From positions 46,624,308 to 46,688,307 of the forward strand of contig OV884056.1 of NCBI GenBank assembly GCA_930367215.1: a stretch of 64,000 nt of DNA, in the 5' to 3' direction. The notes under the pieces are model-generated. The model had not been told where the DNA came from. It did not search any database and saw nothing but the letters and a program-made list of their open reading frames with translations. The stretch comes from Pollenia angustigena (taxonomy: Eukaryota > Arthropoda > Insecta > Diptera > Polleniidae). The position numbers and the translations under genes were made by a program. Below are positions 1 through 9,923 of this stretch, piece after piece. Every line of letters begins with the position of its first letter. The first letter of the stretch is position 1.

Positions 1-115
1 GTAGAAAACAAAATAAATTTTCTGTAAATATTTTACTGGATAACCCCATTTCTTTAAATCTTAAAGTGAACGACGTCACGGGTAAAAGCTAGTTACAAAA
101 TAAAACATGGGTGGG

Positions 116-137
116 GGTAGGTCTTTTTTGATCTACC
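116..137. repeat. Short inverted repeat (stem-loop) in the unit leader
   Basis: GGTAGGTC (116-123) and GATCTACC (130-137) can pair over seven Watson-Crick positions plus one G-T, around a six-T loop. The arrangement is present in all units at the same offset. It is followed by an ATATATA tract. No function is assigned. Confidence 0.6.
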
Positions 138-149
138 TTGTATATATAT

Positions 150-640
150 TTTTAAGAAATGTTGCTTCTTTTTTTGGCAACTTTTAACACTTTTTCTCTT
201 TTAGTTTTGGTACTTCCTTATTTTCAAAAAATTTGGCTAGAGATATTGTCCAGATTTAAGTGGGGTATATTTTAAGAGGTTAAAACGAAAAATGTTTTAC
301 TTTTGATACTTTTTCTCTTTTGGATAAATTTGGTATACAGATTGCATATGGTCGAGATCAAAATATACGGTATTTTTTAATGGATAAAATTGGGATAAAA
401 CTGTTACTTTTTATCTCTTCGAAAAATTTGGTATTCATATAAAACATAACCTAAATTAACGTACAGAGTACTTTCTGGGGGAATAAAATGAGTCAAAGCT
501 CGTACTTTTAGTACTTCGTTGCATTTGGTATAAAAAGTACAAAATATACGGCACTTTTTAAGGGGTAAAAAATGGATCAAATTGGTACTTTTTGTACTTT
601 TTCGGAATGCGTATGGTCCATTGGCTGGAATATATTTAGG
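150..640. repeat. Diverged internal subrepeats of the leader region
   Basis: Three related modules are visible, starting near 262 (GTATATTTTAAGAGGTTAAAA), 367 (ACGGTATTTTTTAATGGATA) and 549 (ACGGCACTTTTTAAGGGGTA). Each is followed by a TACTTTTT tract and then by AATTTGGTAT or GGAATGCGTATGG. The second and third lie about 181 bp apart. The region is rich in GTACTTTT and its complement, which creates a long but compositionally simple minus-strand frame at 404-802. It appears to be old repetitive DNA that became part of the unit. Offsets 1-150 hold only AT-rich sequence apart from the stem-loop. Confidence 0.6.
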
Positions 641-710
641 CGCCCATTCATTGCTTTTCATATCGACAACTATATGTAGGTTGCTCAAGATTATTGAGTG
701 CTCAAAAACC

Positions 711-830
711 GGACACAGCTGACTAGTCAGTACTGATGCATATAACGGACACAGCTGACCAGTCAGTACTGACTGGTCAGTACTGACGCATATACCGGCC
801 ACAGCTGACTAGTCAGTACTGATTCATATA
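711..830. repeat. Minisatellite of CAGCTGACTAGTCAG-type units with a 26-bp palindrome
   Basis: Three units of about 36-50 bp follow one another. Each begins GGACACAGCTGAC or GGCCACAGCTGAC and contains TCAGTACTGA and a CATATA spacer. The middle unit has an extra 14-bp GTCAGTACTGAC duplication. That creates a perfect 26-bp palindrome at 755-780 centred on AGTACT (left arm CTGACCAGTCAGT). The units contain the palindromes CAGCTG, TGACTAGTCA and TCAGTACTGA. The block recurs at the same offset in every unit, shortened in units 9, 13, 16 and 17. Confidence 0.85.
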
Positions 831-1228
831 TTCGTCACTGTTGACGTATTTTTTAGTTTTAATAAAACACTATTAAAATAAAACATCTCATTCAATTCTC
901 ATACAAATTTTTGTCTTTATTTAAAATAAAATTCAATATTTTTTTGGTTTCCAAAATAACTTAAATAAATAAATATTTTTTTTTTTTAACTAAATTTTTT
1001 AAATTAATTATGTTTTGTTTGCATTCGAAAACGTTTGCTGGATCAAACATCATTCAACAGTTTCTTAATTACATTAAACAAGCACCTTCTTACAAATAAA
1101 GTTCAGTCAATAAAAAGTGTTAAAAATAAAGCTAAACTTTTACCAATTTATTGGTCACGCTTATTTTTTGATTTTTTTTGTCTTTTAGATTGATTATTTT
1201 AGTTTAAATTAAAAAAATTGTCGTCATT
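831..1228. other. AT-rich segment with poly-T tract, no gene seen
   Basis: This stretch separates the minisatellite from the 3' end of the minus-strand gene. It holds an AATAAATAAATA tract followed by a T run that varies in length between copies (10-12 T), and many A/T homopolymers. I find no coding, RNA or TIR signal in it. The corresponding offset in every other unit reads the same. Confidence 0.6.
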
Positions 1229-1809
1229 TTATTTATTAACCCCTTTTTCTTTTATGTATTTTTGTTGCTTTACCCTATGGTGGGCACGTTCAACCGCTTT
1301 TCTTATACTTTTTTCATACTCCCCGGCTCCTAGGTTCTGAAAAACATCTAAAATATGAAGTAAAAAAAAAGACAGAAATGTTAAATATTCAAAGACTAAA
1401 ATTATTTAATGTCTGTACATACCTCTTACAATTTTATTTAGCAGCGTGAGATTTGACAACGGAAGTTTTCCCCACCTTCCATCCCAATTATATTTATATA
1501 GCAAATCATCTGCAAACGATGCACTAATAACACTGCCAACATCTAAAGAAACACCTTTAATTTTATGAATATAGGACTTCTGTAAAGAAGTTGAATTACT
1601 GTTTGAGCAAGTAAAATATATAAAATATTGTGATTGTTACCATGGCCTGAGCGTAATCGGAGTCTAGCTTCTCCTCTATTTCTTGCACTGCTGTTGTGGT
1701 CCGCAAGGGGAGCATGCTGGCGGTCTCATCAAGCCCTTGATCAGAAGTCTCTCCTGTCATGCGGCTGAGGTACTCTTGGGCTTTTTTTATGCCTACTTTA
1801 CACTCTCAT
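1229..1809 (-). pseudogene. DUF4806-like gene, unit 1 copy, frameshifted start
   Basis: An additional base in ACTCTCATTAG makes the first codons ATG AGA GTG TAA, so the normal start no longer leads into exon 1. Exons 2 and 3 and both introns remain as in unit 2. An internal Met of exon 1 (at the MTGE motif) could still open a shorter frame. Confidence 0.65.
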
Positions 1810-1959
1810 TAGAATTTTAGCTTATTGATGGACAGGTTGTATATTAGATCTTTCACTTCGTGCACTATCTTCGTTTTCTATTAACCTTCTATACATTTTA
1901 ATTTTGGACTCAAATGTCTTTTTTTCCAATGATAGACAATTTTGCAAACGTCTTTTTTT

Positions 1960-2340
1960 CATAGTTATCTTTTATCACAAAAAGTATACTTTTATTATTT
2001 AATTTAATTTCTTAATAGGTATTTTCTATCTTTTTGTCACTTTTTTATATTTTAATAGGTATTTGTGTTATTTTTATTGTCACTCAATTCTTGCTTTTTG
2101 TCAAGGCAAATATTATTTTTTATCACTCTTTATTGTCACTGTCAATTTTTATTTCACTTTTTTTATATTTATTTTAAATAATATAATGGGCGCACGTCAC
2201 AATTTCATAAAATTTCTTTCGCTTTTAAAATTAATCTTGAATTTTTTACATATTTTACACATTCCATTCAAAAATGAAACTGTCTAACATACATTCGTTG
2301 TTTCACTCTTACATACGCATTTCATTCCTGGAGTAATTAG
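1960..2340. repeat. T-rich segment with a 44-bp imperfect tandem duplication
   Basis: The stretch TTAATAGGTATTT...TTATTGTCACT occurs twice in a row, first near 2012-2043 and again near 2052-2084, about 44 bp apart. TTATTGTCACT appears once more downstream. The remainder is T-rich, with TATATTTATTTT tracts and an ATAATATAATGG. Unit 13 has lost exactly one period, which confirms the repeat. A 74-codon plus-strand frame here is a by-product of the composition. Confidence 0.65.
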
Positions 2341-2592
2341 CGTTGCCACTAGCAAACATTTCTTCCTAAAATGTTTTTAACAACAGCAATTCCCAAAATT
2401 CCACCACTTTTTTTTTAAATAATTAATACAAATTTACCTAAATTCTTATAATTATTAAAATTTATGAACGTATTAACAGATATATTCAACATATTATTAA
2501 GTATATATAAAAATAAGAAGAAAAGATTAATAAAATTTGGGCTTTGCAAAATATTCCTAATTTGGTATACAAACGCACACGAGTGGCAACGC
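2341..2592. repeat. AT-rich segment bounded by 11-bp inverted repeats
   Basis: GCGTTGCCACT near 2340-2350 and AGTGGCAACGC at 2582-2592 are perfect inverted repeats bounding about 230 bp of AT-rich DNA without coding signal. The right-hand copy also lies at the proposed end of the mariner relic. The pair could be the ends of a small nested element or a chance similarity of element termini. No target duplication is evident. Confidence 0.4.
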
Positions 2593-3546
2593 CACTTGTA
2601 ACAATAAAAACAAACAAAAATAGTGCGTGTGTATTAGTTTCGGTCATCCATTTCTTGTAGGGGAGCTATAGGAAAGTTGTAAAAAAAACTCATAAAATTC
2701 AGAAAAATGCATGAAATCTTTATTTGAATCGATAGTACGGTCCATATAATTAAATGTTTGAAGATTATTTCATGCAAATGTTGACCGTGATTGCGCCTCA
2801 AATGGTCCATCCGCTTAGTCCAATGTTGGCATTCTGTTTCCAACATTTCGGCCGGTATCTCACGAATAAATGCTTCAATGTTTTCTTCCAATGCGTCAAT
2901 TGAAGCGGGCATGTGTGTATAGACATGAGCTTTAACGTAGCCGCACAAAAAATAGTCTAAAGACGTTAAATCGCACGATCTAGGCGGCCAATTGACCGGT
3001 CCCGAACGTGAAATAAAATGTTCACCGAACTCGCCTCTCAATAAGTCCATTGTTAAGCGTGCTGTGTGGCATGTGGCACCGTCTTGTTGAAACCACATGT
3101 CGTGCAAGTCAACAAGCTCTTGCATTTTGGGCAAAAAAAAGTTGGATATCATCTCACGGTAGCGCTCACCATTCACAGTTACGTTACGATTCGCATCATC
3201 TTGGAACGGTCCAATGATGCCAGCAGCCCATAAACCGCACCAAACTGTGACTTTTTTCTCGATGCATAAATAGCTCTTGCAATGCTTATGGCTGATCTTC
3301 ACTCCAAAATCGACAATTCGGCTTATTAACTTACCCATTGAGCCAAAAATGAGCTTCGTCGCTGAACACAAGAAGCGCGCGATGAATTTTCTTAACAGAG
3401 CACGCATTTTGATAATAAAATTCAATAATTTGCAAGCGTTGTTCGATTGTAAGACGATTCATGGTTAAATTATAGACCAAATTGAAGATGTTTGACAGTG
3501 AAACAAAACACGAAACGTGCGTCAGCTGTTTAAACCAGTGCTGCCA
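2584..3546 (-). mobile_element. Internally deleted mariner-like (IS630/Tc1/mariner) element remnant, unit 1
   Basis: The transposase relic is bounded by imperfect inverted ends. One reads TGGCAACGCCACTTGTAACA (from 2584) and the other TGTTTAAACCAGTGCTGCCA (to 3546); reverse complementing either gives a gapped match of the GTG..TTGCCA / GTGCTGCCA type. No clear TA duplication is seen, so the ends are approximate. An equivalent element sits in every complete unit at the same offset. Its insertion therefore predates the array, unlike the two MITEs found in single units. Confidence 0.45.
2634..3462 (-). pseudogene. Mariner-like transposase relic, unit 1
   Basis: Beyond the common stop at codon 44 it has GAA to TAA at codon 59 (TTATGG near 3281) and an additional T in the run near 3247-3252 that shifts the frame. 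An Asn to Ile change lies at residue 6. Confidence 0.85.
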
Positions 3547-4872
3547 AAAAGATAATAGCTAAAAAATCACCCATTATATTAGCGGAATATAACAAATCTT
3601 AAAATGTTGTTTATAGACATATTTTAACATAAAATAAGTAATGACGTAGAAAACAAAATAAATTTTCTGTAAATATTTTACTGGATAACCCCATTTCTTT
3701 AAATCTTAAAGTGAACGACGTCACGGGTAAAAGCTAGTTACAAAATAAAACATGGGTGGGGGTAGGTCTTTTTTGATCTACCTTGTATATATATTTTTAA
3801 GAAATGTTGCTTCTTTTTTTGGCAACTTTTAACACTTTTTCTCTTTTAGTTTTGGTACTTTCTTATTTTCAAAAAATTTGGCTAGAGATATTGTCCAGAT
3901 TTAAGTGGGGTATATTTTAAGAGGTTAAAACGAAAAATGTTTTACTTTTGATACTTTTTCTCTTTTGGATAAATTTGGTATACAGATTGCATATGGTCGA
4001 GATCAAAATATACGGTATTTTTTAATGGATAAAATTGGGATAAAACTGTTACTTTTTATCTCTTCGAAAAATTTGGTATTCATATAAAACATAACCTAAA
4101 TTAACGTACAGAGTACTTTCTGGGGGAATAAAATGAGTCAAAGCTCGTACTTTTAGTACTTTGTTGCATTTGGTATAAAAAGTACAAAATATACGGCACT
4201 TTTTAAGGGGTAAAAAATGGATCAAATTGGTACTTTTTGTACTTTTTCGGAATGCGTATGGTCCATTGGCTGGAATATATTTAGGCGCCCATTCATTGCT
4301 TTTCATATCGACAACTATATGTAGGTTGCTCAAGATTATTGAGTGCTCAAAAACCGGACACAGCTGACTAGTCAGTACTGATGCATATAACGGACACAGC
4401 TGACCAGTCAGTACTGACTGGTCAGTACTGACGCATATACCGGCCACAGCTGACTAGTCAGTACTGATTCATATATTCGTCACTGTTGACGTATTTTTTA
4501 GTTTTAATAAAACACTATTAAAATAAAACATCTCATTCAATTCTCATACAAATTTTTGTCTTTATTTAAAATAAAATTCAATATTTTTTTGGTTTCCAAA
4601 ATAACTTAAATAAATAAATATTTTTTTTTTTAACTAAATTTTTTAAATTAATTATGTTTTGTTTGCATTCGAAAACGTTTGCTGGATCAAACATCATTCA
4701 ACAGTTTCTTAATTACATTAAACAAGCACCTTCTTACAAATAAAGTTCAGTCAATAAAAAGTGTTAAAAATAAAGCTAAACTTTTACCAATTTATTGGTC
4801 ACGCTTATTTTTTGATTTTTTTTCTCTTTTAGATTGATTATTTTAGTTTAAATTAAAAAAATTGTCGTCATT

Positions 4873-5452
4873 TTATTTATTAACCCCTTTTTCTTTTATG
4901 TATTTTTGTTGCTTTACCCTATGGTGGGCACGTTCAACCGCTTTTCTTATACTTTTTTCATACTCCCCGGCTCCTAGGTTCTGAAAAACATCTAAAATAT
5001 GAAGTAAAAAAAAAGACAGAAATGTTAAATATTCAAAGACTAAAATTATTTAATGTCTGTACATACCTCTTACAATTTTATTTAGCAGCGTGAGATTTGA
5101 CAACGGAAGTTTTCCCCACCTTCCATCCCAATTATATTTATATAGCAAATCATCTGCAAACGATGCACTAATAACACTGCCAACATCTAAAGAAACACCT
5201 TTAATTTTATGAATATAGGACTTCTGTAAAGAAGTTGAATTACTGTTTGAGCAAGTAAAATATATAAAATATTGTGATTGTTACCATGGCCTGAGCGTAA
5301 TCGGAGTCTAGCTTCTCCTCTATTTCTTGCACTGCTGTTGTGGTCCGCAAGGGGAGCATACTGGCGGTCTCATCAAGCCCTTGATCAGAAGTCGCTCCTG
5401 TCATGCGGCTGAGGTACTCTTGGGCTTTTTTTATGCCTACTTTACACTCCAT
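4873..5452 (-). CDS. Three-exon DUF4806-like protein gene, reference copy (unit 2)
   Basis: Exon 1 is 5285-5452 (56 codons), exon 2 is 5067-5223 (157 nt) and exon 3 is 4873-4991 (119 nt). The introns are 5224-5284 (61 nt, GTAACA...TTTACAG) and 4992-5066 (75 nt, GTATGT...ATTTTAG). The joined frame is 147 codons ending in TAA, with AATAAA overlapping the stop. Splice phases are 0 and 1 and fit exactly. Residues 33-50 (LPLRTTTAVQEIEEKLDS) and 83-105 (DDLLYKYNWDGRWGK, then LSNLTLL) resemble the hydrophobic start, YNW-G-GK core and Leu-rich helix of DUF4806, a domain common in insect proteins of unknown role. The last 30 residues are basic. The chosen ATG follows an in-frame TAA 12 bases upstream. 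Known DUF4806 proteins usually have more N-terminal sequence, so this may be a truncated or mobile-element-derived copy. Gene structure is directly visible, family is from memory, and expression is unknown. Confidence 0.7.
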
Positions 5453-5459
5453 TAGAATT

Positions 5460-5606
5460 TTAGCTTATTGATGGAACAGGTTGTATATTAGATCTTTCAC
5501 TTCGTGCACTATCTTCGTTTTCTATTAACCTTCTATACATTTTAATTTTGGGCTCAAATGTCTTTTTTTCCAATGATAGACAATTTTGCAAACGTCTTTT
5601 TTTCAT
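5460..5606 (-). CDS. Small open frame (48 codons) just upstream of the DUF4806-like gene
   Basis: On the minus strand an ATG at 5604-5606 opens 48 codons (beginning MKKRRLQNCLSLEKK, ending SNIQPVPSIS) and stops 7 bases before the ATG of the three-exon gene. The product is charged, with Lys/Arg/Glu-rich and Ser/Pro-rich parts, and does not look like plain AT-rich translation. I recognise no family. It is in a different frame from exon 1, and I found no convincing donor/acceptor pair to join them. It may be a relic of a missing N-terminal exon. T-run slippage shifts it in unit 3 (near 9210) and unit 9 (near 31050). A lost base near 1830 shifts it in unit 1. Confidence 0.3.
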   Translation of the reverse strand: MKKRRLQNCLSLEKKTFEPKIKMYRRLIENEDSARSERSNIQPVPSIS

Positions 5607-6278
5607 AGTTATCTTTTATCACAAAAAGTATACTTTTATTATTTAATTTAATTTCTTAATAGGTATTTTCTATCTTATTGTCACTTTTTTATATTTTAAT
5701 AGGTATTTGTGTTATTTTTATTGTCACTCAATTCTTGCTTTCTGTCAAGGCAAATATTATTTTTTATCACTCTTTATTGTCACTGTCAATTTTTATTTCA
5801 CTTTTTTTATATTTATTTTAAATAATATAATGGGCGCACGTCACAATTTCATAAAATTCCTTTCGCTTTTAAAATTAATCTTGAATTTTTTACATATTTT
5901 ACACATTCCCTTCAAAAATGAAACTGTCTAACATACATTCGTTGTTTCACTCTTACATACGCATTTCATTCCTGGAGTAATTAGCGTTGCCACTAGCAAA
6001 CATTTCTTCCTAAAATGTTTTTAACAACAGCAATTCCCAAAATTCCACCACTTTTTTTTTAAATAATTAATACAAATTTAGCTAAATTCTTATAATTATT
6101 AAAATTTATGAAACGTATTAACAGATATATTCAACATATTATTAAGTATATATAAAAATAAGAAGAAAAGATTAATAAAATTTGGGCTTTGCAAAATATT
6201 CCTAATTTGGTATACAAACGCACACGAGTGGCAACGCCACTTGTAACAATAAAAACAAACAAAAATAGTGCGTGTGTA

Positions 6279-7106
6279 TTAGTTTCGGTCATCCATTTCT
6301 TGTAGGGGAGCTATAGGAAAGTTGTAAAAAAAACTCATAAAATTCAGAAAAATGCATGAAATCTTTATTTGAATCGATAGTACGGTCCATATAATTAAAT
6401 GTTTGAAGATTATTTCATGCAAATGTTGACCGTGATTGCGCCTCAAATGGTCCATCCGCTTAGTCCAATGTTGGCATTCTGTTTCCAACATTTCGGCCGG
6501 TATCTCACGAATAAATGCTTCAATGTTTTCTTCCAATGCGTCAATTGAAGCGGGCATGTGTGTATAGACATGAGCTTTAACGTAGCCGCACAAAAAATAG
6601 TCTAAAGACGTTAAATCGCACGATCTAGGCGGCCAATTGACCGGTCCCGAACGTGAAATAAAATGTTCACCGAACTCGCCTCTCAATAAGTCCATTGTTA
6701 AGCGTGCTGTGTGGCATGTGGCACCGTCTTGTTGAAACCACATGTCGTGCAAGTCAACAAGCTCTTGCATTTTGGGCAAAAAAAAGTTGGATATCATCTC
6801 ACGGTAGCGCTCACCATTCACAGTTACGTTACGATTCGCATCATCTTGGAACGGTCCAATGATGCCACCAGCCCATAAACCGCACCAAACTGTGACTTTT
6901 TCTCGATGCATAAATAGCTCTTGCAATGCTTCTGGCTGATCTTCACTCCAAAATCGACAATTCGGCTTATTAACTTACCCATTGAGCCAAAAATGAGCTT
7001 CGTCGCTGAACACAAGAAGCGCGCGATGAATTTTCTTAACAGAGCACGCATTTTGATAATAAAATTCAATAATTTGCAAGCGTTGTTCGTTTGTAAGACG
7101 ATTCAT
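6279..7106 (-). pseudogene. Mariner-like transposase relic, reference copy (unit 2)
   Basis: From the ATG at 7104-7106 the frame reads MNRLTNEQRLQIIEFYYQNA, the start of an N-terminal helix-turn-helix. After residue 30 it jumps straight to VFSDEAHFWLNG, which carries the first catalytic Asp (residue 35). The rest of the DNA-binding region and the linker are missing. Codon 44 is TAA (6975-6977). The frame then continues, with QQDGATCHTA holding the second Asp (residue 127) and RSCDLTSLDYFLCGYVK the third (residue 164). Thirty-six residues separate these two, close to the DD34-37D range of the superfamily. It ends at codon 276 with an AT-rich tail. Full-length proteins of this type have about 330-350 residues. 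It cannot make an active enzyme. Confidence 0.85.
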
Positions 7107-8516
7107 GGTTAAATTATAGACCAAACTGAAGATGTTTGACAGTGAAACAAAACACGAAACGTGCGTCAGCTGTTTAAACCAGTGCTGCCAAAAAGATAAT
7201 AGCTAAAAAATCACCCATTATATTAGCGGAATATAACAAATCTTAAAATGTTGTTTATAGACATATTTTAACATAAAATAAGTAATGACGTAGAAAACAA
7301 AATAAATTTTCTGTAAATATTTTACTGGATAACCCCATTTCTTTAAATCTTAAAGTGAACGACGTCACGGGTAAAAGCTAGTTACAAAATAAAACATGGG
7401 TGGGGGTAGGTCTTTTTTGATCTACCTTGTATATATATTTTTAAGAAATGTTGCTTCTTTTTTTGGCAACTTTTAACACTTTTTCTCTTTTAGTTTTGGT
7501 ACTTTCTTATTTTCAAAAAATTTGGCTAGAGATATTGTCCAGATTTAAGTGGGGTATATTTTAAGAGGTTAAAACGAAAAATGTTTTACTTTTGATACTT
7601 TTTCTCTTTTGGATAAATTTGGTATACAGATTGCATATGGTCGAGATCAAAATATACGGTATTTTTTAATGGATAAAATTGGGATAAAACTGTTACTTTT
7701 TATCTCTTCGAAAAATTTGGTATTCATATAAAACATAACCTAAATTAACGTACAGAGTACTTTCTGGGGGAAAAAAATGAGTCAAAGCTCGTACTTTTAG
7801 TACTTCGTTGCATTTGGTATAAAAAGTACAAAATATACGGCACTTTTTAAGGGGTAAAAAATGGATCAAATTGGTACTTTTTGTACTTTTTCGGAATGCG
7901 TATGGTCCATTGGCTGGAATATATTTAGGCGCCCATTCATTGCTTTTCATATCGACAACTATATGTAGGTTGCTCAAGATTATTGAGTGCTCAAAAACCG
8001 GGCACAGCTGACTAGTCAGTACTGATGCATATAACGGACACAGCTGACCAGTCAGTACTGACTGGTCAGTACTGACGCATATACCGGCCACAGCTGACTA
8101 GTCAGTACTGATTCATATATTCGTCACTGTTGACGTATTTTTTAGTTTTAATAAAACACTATTAAAATAAAACATCTCATTCAATTCTCATACAAATTTT
8201 TGTCTTTATTTAAAATAAAATTCAATATTTTTTTGGTTTCCAAAATAACTTAAATAAATAAATATTTTTTTTTTTAACTAAATTTTTTAAATTAATTATG
8301 TTTTGTTTGCATTCGAAAACGTTTGCTGGATCAAACATCATTCAACAGTTTCTTAATTACATTAAACAAGCACCTTCTTACAAATAAAGTTCAGTCAATA
8401 AAAAGTGTTAAAAATAAAGCTAAACTTTTACCAATTTATTGGTCACGCTTATTTTTTGATTTTTTTTCTCTTTTAGATTGATTATTTTAGTTTAAATTAA
8501 AAAAATTGTCGTCATT

Positions 8517-9096
8517 TTATTTATTAACCCCTTTTTCTTTTATGTATTTTTGTTGCTTTACCCTATGGTGGGCACGTTCAACCGCTTTTCTTATACTTTT
8601 TTCATACTCCCCGGCTCCTAGGTTCTGAAAAACATCTAAAATATGAAGTAAAAAAAAAGACAGAAATGTTAAATATTCAAAGACTAAAATTATTTAATGT
8701 CTGTACATACCTCTTACAATTTTATTTAGCAGCGTGAGATTTGACAACGGAAGTTTTCCCCACCTTCCATCCCAATTATATTTATATAGCAAATCATCTG
8801 CAAACGATGCACTAATAACACTGCCAACATCTAAAGAAACACCTTTAATTTTATGAATATAGGACTTCTGTAAAGAAGTTGAATTACTGTTTGAGCAAGT
8901 AAAATATATAAAATATTGTGATTGTTACCATGGCCTGAGCGTAATCGGAGTCTAGCTTCTCCTCTATTTCTTGCACTGCTGTTGTGGTCCGCAAGGGGAG
9001 CATACTGGCGGTCTCATCAAGCCCTTGATCAGAAGTCTCTCCTGTCATGCGGCTGAGGTACTCTTGGGCTTTTTTTATGCCTACTTTACACTCCAT
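8517..9096 (-). CDS. DUF4806-like three-exon gene, unit 3 copy
   Basis: The three-exon frame is uninterrupted, at the same spacing as unit 2. It differs in exon 1 by MTGETSDQ, the majority sequence, where unit 2 has MTGATSDQ. Confidence 0.65.
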
Positions 9097-9923
9097 TAGA
9101 ATTTTAGCTTATTGATGGAACAGGTTGTATATTAGATCTTTCACTTCGTGCACTATCTTCGTTTTCTATTAACCTTCTATACATTTTAATTTTGGACTCA
9201 AATGTCTTTTTTTTCCAATGATAGACAATTTTGCAAACGTCTTTTTTTCATAGTTATCTTTTATCACAAAAAGTATACTTTTATTATTTAATTTAATTTC
9301 TTAATAGGTATTTTCTATCTTATTGTCACTTTTTTATATTTTAATAGGTATTTGTGTTATTTTTATTGTCACTCAATTCTTGCTTTCTGTCAAGGCAAAT
9401 ATTATTTTTTATCACTCTTTATTGTCACTGTCAATTTTTATTTCACTTTTTTTATATTTATTTTAAATAATATAATGGGCGCACGTCACAATTTCATAAA
9501 ATTCCTTTCGCTTTTAAAATTAATCTTGAATTTTTTACATATTTTACACATTCCATTCAAAAATGAAACTGTCTAACATACATTCGTTGTTTCACTCTTA
9601 CATACGCATTTCATTCCTGGAGTAATTAGCGTTGCCACTAGCAAACATTTCTTCCTAAAATGTTTTTAACAACAGCAATTCCCAAAATTCCACCACTTTT
9701 TTTTTAAATAATTAATACAAATTTAGCTAAATTCTTATAATTATTAAAATTTATGAAACGTATTAACAGATATATTCAACATATTATTAAGTATATATAA
9801 AAATAAGAAGAAAAGATTAATAAAATTTGGGCTTTGCAAAATATTCCTAATTTGGTATACAAACGCACACGAGTGGCAACGCCACTTGTAACAATAAAAA
9901 CAAACAAAAATAGTGCGTGTGTA

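Larger units (their letters stand above)
1..3645. repeat. Array unit 1
   Basis: Length 3645 bp, used here to define offsets. It shares with unit 4 several variants absent from most others: ACTTCCTTA near 213, a one-base insertion in the spliced gene near 1805, CTTTTTGTCAAG near 2096 and AATTTCTTTCG near 2212. Its transposase relic has an extra base in a T run near 3251 and a second stop. Confidence 0.98.
3646..7289. repeat. Array unit 2
   Basis: Length 3644 bp. It is the clearest reference copy for the spliced gene. Private or rare variants include a GTCGCTCCTG change near 5390 (Glu to Ala in the predicted protein). CATACTGG near 5358 is shared with units 3 and 8, and CTTTGTTGC near 4160 with units 5 and 6. 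Confidence 0.98.

Noticed and set aside
66..78. CRE-like ACGTCAC and other TGACGT motifs
   Set aside because: Single short motifs in AT-rich DNA; too little evidence for a regulatory call.
404..802. 132-codon minus-strand frame over the leader and minisatellite
   Set aside because: It follows the GTACTTTTT subrepeats and the CAGCTGACTAGTCAG minisatellite, giving repetitive peptides (KSTKST, SVLTSQLCP). It is broken by indels in units 5, 10, 13, 16 and 17, and has no recognisable domain.
711..830. CRISPR-like array
   Set aside because: Only three degenerate units, with spacers that are themselves repeats, in a eukaryotic context with no cas genes.
2063..2287. 74-codon plus-strand frame in the T-rich segment
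   Set aside because: Rich in Phe, Leu and Ile because the DNA is T-rich. It runs over the 44-bp duplication, is shifted in unit 9 and lost in unit 13. Its conservation only mirrors the array homogeneity.
1..3645. Whole unit as a Helitron or other rolling-circle element
   Set aside because: I found no convincing TC...CTRR ends with a 3' hairpin and no Rep/helicase sequence, and the unit boundaries cannot be phased from the array alone.
6824..7069. 81-codon minus-strand frame within the transposase region
   Set aside because: An alternative frame of the same relic; the catalytic motifs read in the other frame.
6921..7112. 63-codon plus-strand frame opposite the transposase start
   Set aside because: Antisense shadow of the transposase relic, with no independent support.
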